A stretch of 64,000 bases of DNA. Origin: Trichostrongylus colubriformis. Lineage: Eukaryota; Nematoda; Chromadorea; Rhabditida; Trichostrongylidae. The notes below the pieces were generated by a model. That model did no database searches and had not been told where the DNA came from. It was given only the letters and a program-made list of their open reading frames with translations. Shown here piece after piece: positions 29,101 through 41,100 of this stretch (positions are counted from its first letter, which is position 1; each line of letters starts with the position of its first letter). The DNA lies in NCBI GenBank assembly GCA_963978905.1, contig OZ022256.1, positions 9,221,501 through 9,285,500 on the forward strand, given 5' to 3'. The position numbers were made by a program, and so were the translations under genes.

Positions 29101-32100
29101 ACGAGTGAATTGCAGCCACACGAATCCGCGATGTGTGGCGGTCAATAGTGGTCATGAAACTTCGTCATTCGAAACATATCAATGTCACAAGATAAAGTAG
29201 CTACTGCAAGACTTCAGTATGAGTTCAAATAGTAAAAAATGGTGCTATAGGATAGGCATGATAGCTAGAAATCGTTAAGGTTGTATTTCCATCTTTGGCC
29301 GATTTGCACTTGACTCTGTCAGAGAAGGATGATTTTCGAGCGGGGCTCTGGTGCTTTGAACGCAATCCTTTCTCGTATTTGGACAACTATGACGTGCTTA
29401 TCACCTCTGGAGCGCTGTCCGTGCACCTGAAGTATCTGAACGGAACTGATATTGTGTATGTTTCTGTTTCGGAGTATAACATCTGCGGAGACTGATGTAA
29501 AGTGAAGTCATTAAATCAAGATTTCAGGGTGAGAGATTCATCAGCGCCAATCAGTATAACTGGCGTCGGATCGAGTGAGTGAACAATCTTCGTTTCGTTA
29601 ATGCACTGACTAGCAAAGGCCTTATAATTGTGCAGGGTGTGTGTACTTATGACGGAAAGTCGCGTGGCCGTCCGCGGCGAGCGGCTCGGCGGGTGGGAAA
29701 ACCAGTGGCAGGGCATGGCAGCCTTTAAGTGGGGCAGTGTGGCGTGGGTGGAAGTGCAGAGGTGACGCAGCCACGCTCCCAAGAGCAATCGATTCGGCAA
29801 GTCGTGTTGATGGCGCCGCGAAGCGATAATTCGTCATAAGTGCACACACCCAATTGTGCAGAGCCCACACAGCCACACTTTGCGATCGCTGATCGTGCGG
29901 CTGACCAGGCTCAAGCGTCCGTCGGAGAATCGTTGACGTGAGGTCGTATTTGCTTCGCTGAGGAGGGGCGTAGACGCAAAGGTCAGCGTAATTGAAATTC
30001 TTCAGGCTTAGGGACCGAGGAGTAAAAGGAGATATGATATTAGGTTGATTTATAATAAATCGGACAAATGGTAGTGATGATTTCTAGAGATCATAACTCA
30101 GCAACGAGTCAACGAAAATGGACGCGCGAAGTACCGTTGGAATGAGTATGAAAAGCTCTTCAAAGTACTGCAAAATAATCACTCCAAAGTAGTTTCATTC
30201 CGCCACCATGCCGTACGATTTCAAGCCGTCCAGTGACCACATCCGCAGCGTGATACTATTTCTATCGCTATCTGGCCAGGAACCCGCGGATATCGGCAGA
30301 CGTCCGAAAGAAGTTCACAAGAAGCATGCCCCCACGCATTCAAAGTTTGCGTCAGGCGACTATTCCATCGAAGACGAAAACCGCGGTTGGTGGAGCGTAC
30401 ACGGCGTAGAGTACTGGGAGCTGCTGGATGAAGGTACAGCAGTATCCGCCGACGTCTACGTTCGTCAATTACGAGAATTGAAGGCAAATGTTCAAAGTTC
30501 GCAACGCAGGCGGTCACATGTCTACTTTCAGAACGACAACGCGAGACCGCACATTGCAAGATCGACCAAGGCCGAGCTGCTGTCGTACAGTTGGACCGTG
30601 CTTCCACACTCACCGTACTCCCCAGACCTGGCCCCCTGCAGATTTCCACCTTTTCTCCCACAGCCAACGCCACCTGGACGGCCAAGACTTCAAAACTCGC
30701 GACGAGGTCAAGGCGGCACTCGGCAACTTCTTCGAGCTCCAGCCCCCGGCCTTCTGGAGCAATGGCATCCATGATCTGCCTAACCCGTGGCAGAATGTCA
30801 TCGATAAAGATAGAGCATATTCAAGTGAATCCCAGTTGCCGTTAAAAAGTTGTACGACAATGATTAAAAATTGTCAATTTGTCCGATTAATTATAAATCA
30901 ACGTAATAAATCAGACTAGCTAGGCTTAAATTTCAACCTAATAATTGAGTTGATTTTGTCAGTCTCAAACGATATGAAAAAAAGAAACCAGCAAGTAGGA
31001 AAAAAAGGTGTAACACAAAAGTCTCATGATAAACGCTTGAGACGACACTTTAGGGAGGAGAGGGAATGGACAGACGCAGCTCTTGGAATTGAGGGCCGTG
31101 AATAAGGCATCAGGCTTTGTTACTTATGCTGTGGTGAGAGGTGGCAAAAGAAACTATACGCGTTTGGTCACAGTTACCTGTTGATATTTTGTTCGCAGTC
31201 CAGATTCTAAAACAACCAAGGGGCTAGTGTATCCTTTGTCCTAATGGATGTCGACGAAAACCTCATGCCTGACTCGTCCTAGGAAGCCGGTGAACGAAAA
31301 CTGACCTTCCGTTGGTTCCCTGTTACCGCCAACACGTGCAGAAGGTCTCTGACATTTAATAACTAACGGTGTAGCGCGTTACATATCCACGAGCCTTGAA
31401 CATGGATGAATACTAAAGAAGCTATGGGATGAAAATGTAAGGCATTAGTGATGTGCTTTTCTCGTATGCTACTACGACTGCAAGCACGTAACCCGGTGCA
31501 AACGAACTACAGTGTGAGAAGAAGTGTTTGTATTCACTATGGTTGTTATTGGATTTCTTATACATACGAGGCCAGCTGAGGCCGGTCGCCCTCTCGTTGG
31601 TCTAGGCCGAAGTATGTGTACTAGGACCATTTGAGACACAAAGGATCACTATTTGCCATAAAACATGGGATGGCCTCCCCACTTTGACGAAGAATTTTCC
31701 CCGATTGAATGTCGCTGATATAGTTTCTTTCTTCCTGGAGATATGGCATAGTTTTAGTGGTTATAAGAAAGGCCATTGTATCAAAGGGTGGTGATTATAT
31801 AGAAGAAAGGAAAGATAGGAAGGGTGACACAAAATTTCAGTAGTTCAATAGCATATGCTGTATAGTATAAGGGAAGGACACGAACACAGAAAAAACATCA
31901 CTGAGAATAAAGAACCCGAGTATTACTATCGACAATGAAGTGTGGTGTACTCTTGCGTGTGCATTTATTACTCACTATGCCGTAAACACGCAGTGTCATC
32001 GGGGCATGATAACTACCAAATGTTGAAGAGAAAAGCGTAGTAGTGTATACTTATGATAGAGCTACCTCCCACCCGGTCATTCTAAGCTAATATAATAACT

Positions 32101-35100
32101 TGAGCCTCCATACGCCATAGTAAATTTCTTTTCATATCCTCGGTCCATCAACACTGCTACCATCACCCTTACAAGGGAGGTCTTTCAGGTCATGACGCAC
32201 TTTTGGAAAACGGTTTTTTTCCAACATATGGGGGTACCTACATGAAACATACAACTGACTTCCATTTTTGCTGCGCGGACCTACAAGTGCCAAAAAAGGA
32301 GTAAAGAAAATTTTTTCAAAAAGGCGATTTTAACCCACTTATAGTAACGCATCCTCCTTGTAGCTTTGATCATGTGCAGATCCAAAGGTGTTCTCCTATT
32401 TCACATCCAAAACAGAGTCAAATACGGGAAAAAATGAAATCTCATCTCCACCATGTACTAAAAGTGCGTAGCAGTCTCATAACGGCTCCCCGACGGATGG
32501 GCACTGCGGCGATTGGGTGGCCTACTGGATACGATTATGGATTCTTAACCCATTGACGACCGCGGCATTTATACGTGTCTGGCGCGTGGGACCGCGTGGG
32601 ATTTTCCCACGCTCCGAGTGTGACACGACGTCGTGTCATACGGTCCCACAGGGACACCTTCTTTGAAGAGCAATCTTTTTTTTCACCTTTTTGCATTGTT
32701 ATTAGGTTCCCACCTGTATGTATGATAATATATAAGCCTCATTTGTTTCAAGCTTTCCCCTCCCAGATAAGAATGGATGCTTTTCGATGAAAATGAACTA
32801 AATCAACATATCGGTAAATTGCTACCAGAAAGTGGATTTGAGCGACCAAAAGGCATCTCATTCAGCGTTTGTGAGAATGACCACCATGATGGTACACCAG
32901 GCTTCATTCCAAGCGAATATTTACATATTTATTTACCCATTTATCTAGAAGCCCAATAATCCATGAATCAAATGTTATTTTCTTGGACCATGCATTGTGT
33001 AAAAATGCTTGTATTTGAAGTATACATAATAAAAAAAGATCAAAGAAAAGTTCGAAAAGAAGCCTAAAATATAAGTTACAAGTCTGTGACACGACATCGT
33101 GTCACACGGTCCCACGGCCAACATGGTGTGACACGACGTCGTGTCACACGGTCGTCAATGGGTTAAACGGATGAAATGCTGGGTTGGTGGTTCGAATCCC
33201 GAATTTGTCAAAGTTTTGCATTTTTTTGGCATTCATTTTTTCGTCTTCAAATATGTCTGCTTATGCCAAATGACTACAATTTTCGTTGACAGCATGCTAA
33301 AATGACTCTATTTACGAATTGTTAATGAATTTGGTGATGTGACCTTTTTGGACACGAAAGGGCCCGTAGAGCTCGAAGTTCGCAATTTCGCACAAAATGA
33401 GTGTCATATTCGTGTTCAGGGGGTCAAACTACCATTGAAGAAACATTTCTAGTGAATTCCGAATTTTGACCACAACTTCGAGAAAGATTTGTGGTCATGG
33501 GTACATGGTGCGCTTTCTACTTGTAGAAGTGAGTAACTCACGAAATCGATGAAAATCAGTGGAATATGCACAGCATGAATGCCTATCGCTATAATTTCAG
33601 CTATCAAGCACCAGGCAAGAGAAATAGGGAGAATTCCCTAACAAGTGATATCGTCGTCTCCTTCATCGAATGTGCAGTCGATGGATGGTATACCAATGTC
33701 CACCTCAAATTTATCGAATTTGGGTCAAAATCTCGATTGGGCTGGAAACTTACCCCTAGGGGTAGTTCGACCTCCTGAACACGAATATCAAATCCATTTC
33801 GCGCAAAAATGCCTCGTTCGTGTGCTATGAGCGCCGAAAGGCTAAAAAATTGGACTGTCAAACTTGCTCAAAACTGGCAATAGAGGGCAGTTCGGAGTTC
33901 TAAATGTGATTACTGCGCTTAATCTTCATATTCGAATAATTACGAGCCCAAATTCTGAAAATCTAAATTTTGCAAAAATTTGTCCTCAGTGGGGATCGAA
34001 CCATCAACCCCGTTTTTGGCATTTGTAGGGCCGCGCAGCAAAAATGGACATCAGTTATATGATTCTTGTACGAACCCCCATACATGCAAAAAACAGTTTT
34101 CAAAAAGCGCGTTATGAGTTGGAAGACCTTCCTCGTTAGCTCCACTCTGGAAGCATCAAACAAAATGCATGTGCTAGCTATTCTAGGTGTTTCGGTGTTG
34201 CGCCATGCCTGTACCATAGTCATCCTGAAATACAATGGTCAAATTGCATCCTAAATTATGTTTTGTCCCAATGAAGCGTGTGGTATATACTCGAAGCCAC
34301 AAAATTTTTTTTTAGCAAGGTCGTCAGCAGAAGCCTATTCTTACACGACAAAGTTCAAAACGTACCAAATTCTTGACTTCTTCACATTTGAAACGGTAGC
34401 TTGGAACGTGTCAATTTCCATTGAGGTAGTTTTAAATGATTGTATTGGTCTTTAGATGTTTATTTGGACGGCTGAAGTAATGCATAGAAAGATAGCATTT
34501 GCAAAAGTATAGATAGCATATGCAACGGATTAATCAACTCCGTACCCTGGTGTTTGTGTATCCCAGTTACTCTGAGAGGAACCTTGTGCTCACGCATTTG
34601 AAGGCCTGTTTTGTGCAGTTTTTGGATAGATCTTCAGATGTGGTGGTTTTGGCGTCAACACGGGAAGCAGCGCTGGGACCTTACCTGTTCAAGGGGGAGG
34701 GGGGGGGGGGAGGGCGTATTTGCTGGGAGTTTTGGTCGGTTCATCATCGAAAGGTGTGTTTTTATGTAAAGGACTCGCCCAGAATTTTGTAGTGCACGTC
34801 AAGGATAGGCCATAAACAGTGTCCAAGGCATGCATCGTTTTGAACCAATTCCATCTTGACGTGAACTTGTAAGGCTGTTATCCCTTGCTGGTAACACTCC
34901 TCCTGAAATTGGACGTTATATATGTCTAATTAGCTGCGACGCATTTCCTAGATGTGACTTGTTCCACCACTCGATATCGTACTTCTCTATGTCTTGAAGA
35001 AACGGTAGAAATAACCGCCTTCTGGAAATGTCTTCATACTTTGTATGTAGGAAAAGCAGGTTTTTTTCTGAAAAGTGATACTCGAACAATCAGGAAAGTC

Positions 35101-38100
35101 GCGAAATATAGTGCCGAAAAATCAAGGCGAAGCACTCGATGTGAAAAGCGGCGGGAGCTTTTTGTCCGACCTGATATGAGTTGTAATACATGGGTGCGAG
35201 CTAATACAAGGAGCATAACCGCGAACAAGTCAGGAAAAGCTTACACTTCGACGAAGGGCTTTGCCTCTTCTGTTGGAATCGCACGAACTATCAGCACTCA
35301 ACCTTCATGTGTGTAGGCAGTTAACGCCAAGAGGGTGGCTTCAGAAATTTATTATGAACTTTGTGGGAAGGTTGTACCGCCACGTGGTGAATATTAAAGT
35401 GTATTGCTCCACAGATAAATATAGAATTGCTTTATTGGAAACGAATATCAGTAGTGATACCGGGCCGTATGCTTCCTCTCTATCCAGCAGACGGCAGACG
35501 CTTAGTCGCGTAGGGCTGAAATGAGCAGAATCACAGAAATTCTCCTTGGAAGGAATACCGTTCACCTGCCTGAACGGGACGTGCGCGTGTTTAGCTGGCG
35601 GGTAGCTTATCGTCGTTCGGATCGGTAGTGGTTGGGCTGGAATGCAGGAAGCTGGGAAGAAGCGGAGATGATCGATAACTCCCCGGTAGTGACGCTGTTG
35701 ATATTGGAAAGGGCCATCAACATAAGAATACCAGTCACAAGAATCAGAAGGATAATGGATTTCTCTCTCCCTCAATGATGCCTTGCTAACAAGGGAAGGA
35801 ACCCAGGTCGAAATGGCCATCCGGAATGGGATACATATGGTCCGACACATTTTCGGACGCTCCCGAATCTGTATTCGAAATTTGCAGAACGATTCCCTGA
35901 GCAAACTTATGGAGGTTTTTCTGTGACGAGGCACTATTACATATGCACGGCCGCTCGCATAGCAAGCAACGGTCTCACTGGCTTACTGGTAGTGTTCCGC
36001 AGGAAAAACGTCATGGATTTGCTCCCCGCCGGTGCGGGTTTTTTTGCATTTTGTGTTCAATTGTCAGTAAGTGCTTTTCTTTCATTTCTGGACGTTTCCT
36101 TGTACTGGAACCTACCGCACCCATCACTCTGCCACTTTATTTATAACTACTAACGTTACTCACAAGGGAAGGATACCAAGTCGGAGAGATTCCCATACCA
36201 CACGAATTAGGCGTTGTTGCGTAAAAAGATTATGACATTCGGACACCGGAGGTCGAATTACCCCTCTGTGCAAATTTTCAGCCAAATCCAGTTTTTGGTC
36301 CAACTTCGGAAAATTGGGGGTGGCCAGGGGATAAAGTGGTAGTTTTTGAATTTTCTTCTACGGAAAACCCTGCAACCTGAACAGGATAGCCTACACATAC
36401 CTTTTACACTTGCCTATCGCACTAAATGTACGAAACAAGCTTCAATTAGGAGCATTTCCTAGGCAAGGGTCAACGACTTCTCCTTTGTTCAATTTGCTGC
36501 CACCCATTGGCTCGTGAATTTTTTCGAAATTTGGTCAAAATCTCGAATCGGCTAAACACTTGGCACTTGGGGTAGTTTGACTCCCTGAACACGAAAATCG
36601 CCCTGGTTTCGCGCAAGAACGTCTGGCTCGCTCGCCATGGGCTTCCAAACCTACCATATGATAGTACTTTTTTTCATAAAACCTCCATAACTCGGCCCAG
36701 AGAATCGTTCTGCAAATTTCGAATACAGACTCGAGATCAGCGTCCGAAAATACGTCGGACCATATGTATCCCATTCCGAATGGCCACTTCGACCTGTGGT
36801 CCTTCCCTTGTAAGCTTTTATACCTCATGGCTACGTGATTAATGCGGTGAACGACCCTTTTCCCTATAAAAATAATCTTCTCCATGAAGACTCATGTTTT
36901 GTGAGCGACGATTTCTCGCGCATTGGCAAATCGCCGTATGTTTTGAAAACCAGAATTTTGCCAAATGCCTTTTCCGGAGAAGAACAGGTATCTATTTACC
37001 GGAGAATATTGCAGTCGTATTTGTGAGAAACTTAAGCCCTTGAGAGATTACAAAGAAACCTTTTCTCATTCAAATCACAATTTTGTGAAATGGTTGTTGT
37101 AGAATAGTCTAGGACAACATCGAACCCTATCTATCATCTCGCCACCAAATTTTTATTTCAGATCATACCAATCCCCGGTCAGAACTTCGCTGATCGACAG
37201 ATCTACTCTTTTATCGCCTTTCAACGTATCCCAGGACCTTTGACAAAGGATCACGACTTCATGTTCCCAATAAAAAATTTGAACAGTAAGCTTGCTCGCA
37301 ATGCATGCCCATGAGAACTCGTCCACGGAAATTGCAGTTCTTGTGTCACCCATATACTTACGTTGTGTTTGCTTACTATGAGCCACAGACAGAGTTCCCT
37401 GCGAAAAAGAGAACCTATCTGAATACTCCTCCTCCAAGTAACATCCGACAAAGCGGGTGGTCCCGGGAACAAGTTGTTCTTCCAGTTTTTCGATTTCAGC
37501 GCCGGAACAATGGAAGTTTCTCGGTTCTTTTTTAGCCCTGTTTGTGCACCGTATCTATTGGGGTAGTTTTGGAAGGAAGGAGAATCACGGAATTTACGTG
37601 GACGATTACTTTAACCTGCCCTCGTACTAGGAGGCGGACCGTTGCGATGGACCGTGAAACCACTGCCACCACCAATACTGCCACAATACGCAGTCACAGT
37701 ACTGACAGTAGTCGCCTCCCCAAGTATGAATGCAGCCTTGCAACTTCTTCTCCATCACATAATCTTTCAGGCCCCAATCACATCTACCTTCCATTCGGCA
37801 AACTGATTAACAAGACTGGTCTGTACTACGTCGGTATCGGCATGGTGGACAGAAACGCGAACAATTGTATTCGTTACACGCCACCTCCTGGAATCAGTGA
37901 TGAAGATTGGTGCTTCATACGAGGTCCTATACTAGCATGTTCTATCGCTCTTTCTTGCAATACTACAGTATCTTCAGCGAAAACTCAGGCCTCGGTCGAA
38001 GGATCCGGCGATGCTGTATTCAGAGTTGTAGGGGTCGTGTTTTTCGAAATATTTTCGACAAATCCTTTCCTCTACAAATGCTTGACACCTATACACCAAT

Positions 38101-41100
38101 GTGGAGAACCCATGCATCGTTGAGGAGATTATGGGCCAATTGGTGATTTCTGGGAAAGGTGATCAGTCGATAATTGTACTTCGTACAGGATGAGAGCAGT
38201 ATGATTTCATTTGGCTACCTTCTTTTTTTTATGAGACCGCTCGGTTTGGGCAAAACAGCCCGCGCCGACAGTCTCAGGAGCGTTAGCCGGGGAGAGGTTG
38301 TCAAAGAGAAGAAGGGGAATGGGGCCGTCATTTCCATGAATTTTCCGAGAAGAGTCATACCTGGACCCCACCTTTTGAGAAAATGGTATTTTTAGAAAAA
38401 AATTTCCCAGACTCCGGCTCGGCCTGCTTCGGTGTCTGCAAAAGTCACATTCAGATTTTGACTTCAAATTCCACGCTCGTGTGTTCACTAAAGGCTGTTA
38501 CTTCTATGAAAACAGTACTGACCTGATCGCTAATCGTCATGATGTCGTAAGCAATCCGAATAGCCATCGCACTTGCATTTCTGCACAGGCGTATACTCTA
38601 TGACGTTGTTGGTGCACGTTCCATGTGTGTAACTGTGTATGCTTCCTTTGTATTTTCAGTGCATCCATCTGAACTATGTCCTATATGAACTAACTAACTG
38701 CAGCTACTTATTATCCTATATAAACTAACCAACTGCAACTATTTATTAAGTCGTTCAGGAAGTTCTTGTGGTTCTCGAAGAGATAAGAACCACAAGAGAA
38801 GTACATATCTTTGCCAACGAGACGCAGTCTCTTTTAAACGCCTTCTGTCTTTCATACTCAGCGGCACCGGCGCGGCAGCGACTGCAGTTTGTGCCGGCGT
38901 CTGTGCCACAGAGTATGAACTTGGCCTTATTCCTATTGCCCAGAACTGTGGAGATTCTGGGGGATAAATAATTGAAGGATGTTTTAGCATCATATTTGGT
39001 TTCGAAAGTTTCCCCGGAACAAGGCTGTGCAGAAGTCTGAGGAAATCTTAATCATGGGGCTAGGTCACATAAGTATGGTGGATCCCGCAAAATTCCGTAG
39101 TCCCCCTCATTCAAATTCGTCAGAGTTTTTTGTGCAACATGGGCTATACGTTATCGTGAAAAAAGATAGGTTCCATCCCACTGGCCGAGATCAGACTCAT
39201 GATCTGCAATTTGTGACACATCTCGCGAGTTCCTCGCAGTAGGTTTCAGCAGTACTAGTTTCGTAAGAGTCCATGAAGCCTTTATGAATAGATCAGCTAC
39301 TGGCTACTGTGCCGCTACCATGACCTTCATTTCTGCAGCCACTGTGCAAACCAGCAGAATCTGATTCTCATGCGGTTAAGAAATTGGTCGTTCGAGCGCC
39401 GATTAAGAACAATGTGCCAGGCATCGTGTGGAGCTATCCTTTTTCCATTCACTCTAGGGGCTATAAAAAGTTTAAAATACACTTTAGGACAGAATCGTTA
39501 GTATGTCTGGACAGAGTAAGGAGCGTGCTTTAATAGTCTATAGGCAGCTCTGCCGGGACTTTGTTCATTGTTAACTAATCTACTAATAATTCTATGTTAT
39601 TATTTCATTTATTTTATATACTAGTATTTTATTTTACCAATTTATTTATTTACTTGTCAATTAATTAATTGATAATTCTACGCTCCCTCCCTATTTGTCT
39701 GTCTGTCTGTCTTGCCTGTTGGTCTCGAAATATTGCTTGCATGTCTGTCTATTTGTTTGTTTGCTTGTCTGCCCGTGCACCTGTCCATCTTCCTACCTGT
39801 CTGTCTATCACACTATCTGTCTGTCTGTCTATCTGTCTATATGTCTGTTTGTCTGTCTGCTATGACTCACAATGTATTGCAGGCCGCTCCATTATACGGC
39901 AATAAACTCGTGCAATGTGCCGTTCATCATCTTACCACATTTTTCGTCGGCTTGTTCAATCCGGTAGCACAAACCGCCTTTTCCTACGACTACGTCACCG
40001 AACATCGATTGGTTTGTCGATAACTTCGAAGTAACTAACGAGTTAGTGAAAATTGTTGTCGTTTCAGCCAAATATCACTGCTGCGATGATTGTTTTTCTC
40101 CTCAGCATACACATGGTAATAGTAATAGTTTTCGGTTTAAATCAACAGGTTATGGACTTCGATCGGGTGAGCACGTTACGGAATTTTATATGCGCAGGCG
40201 CACCTCTTGCCTAGGAGCCCCGCCAGCGCGGTTTATCATAGGTAATCATGGCAGCATAGGTGATCGTGGTAACAATACCCCATGATGCGAAGCCGCAGAG
40301 AAGCTGCGACGCGGGGCGAGCTGCTACTTTACGCGGGAACCGTGTCCTATGATCAACGGTCCCTACCGCCGTTCGAATTTGCCACTAACAATAAGGGCAC
40401 TCCATCATGGTCTACGATTCCTATTATATATAAAACGCTTTGTCTGTCTGTACCTCCGTCCCTCCGTCCATCCCTTCGTCTGTCACGGAATTAGGTAATA
40501 TATGAAAAACGACCTGTGGAGACGGGGACAAGTGTGGTATGAGTAGGGCCATGGGAAAAATAGTAGAGACCAACATGGACCAACTTAAGCTCCGCCCACG
40601 GTGGGCGTAGCGTGCATTGGAATGCTCCGTTTTCAGACCGAAAATTATTAACTGGGTTCTAATATGGCCCAAACATAAAGAAAAGATTGGTTAAGGTCAG
40701 TGATAAGTTTCTGAAAGATATGAAAGAGGCTTAGGCACATTGGGCGGAGCATTTGTGGTGGTGGGCAGACCTTTAACGTTACATGAAAAACGAGTGGAGA
40801 TGGGGAAAAGTGCAGACCACATATGGACCGTCTTAAGCTCCGCCCATGGTGGGCGGGGCTTAAGACGGTCCATATGTGGTCTGCAGGCAGCAAAGCATCG
40901 GGTCTATATAGTGGTTCAGTAGGAGCTGATGCAGCACCATGTTGCGCGATTCTCAGCTTCCGTACTTCATCGCACCTATATGACGTGTGGGATCCCTTTG
41001 AGACTTCGCTATGTGACATCGGCCCTTCTCACTATAATCATATCTAGGGACTTCTCTACAATATGTCGGATAATAATCCTGGAGACTTATATTATTACAT

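Larger units (their letters stand above)
29575..37770 (+). other. lov-1 intron 21 (8.2 kb), transposon-filled
   Basis: Holds a 9-bp-duplication MITE (29635), a mariner (30040), the third tRNA-bearing foldback with a nested piggyBac-type MITE (32170-34139) and another foldback (35787-36813). 30950-32160 and 34150-35780 show no gene or repeat I can name; a decayed repeat shared with 44100-44660 lies near 37150-37620. Confidence 0.55.

Noticed and set aside
30221..30772. Minus-strand open frame of 183 codons
   Set aside because: Antisense shadow of the mariner transposase remnant.
37924..38123. Continuation of exon 22 in the same frame
   Set aside because: Open by chance; composition is unlike the rest, and stopping at 37923 gives perfect phase with exon 23.
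38659..38725. Short open stretch after TTTTCAG (CIHLNYVLYEL...)
   Set aside because: Made of a small tandem repeat (AACTAACTAACTGCA / AACTAACCAACTGCA); exons 23 and 24 already join in phase without it.
39669..40023. Open frame with Cys/Leu/Ser repeats
   Set aside because: Translated CTGT microsatellite; only its 3' end is the real GPS exon.
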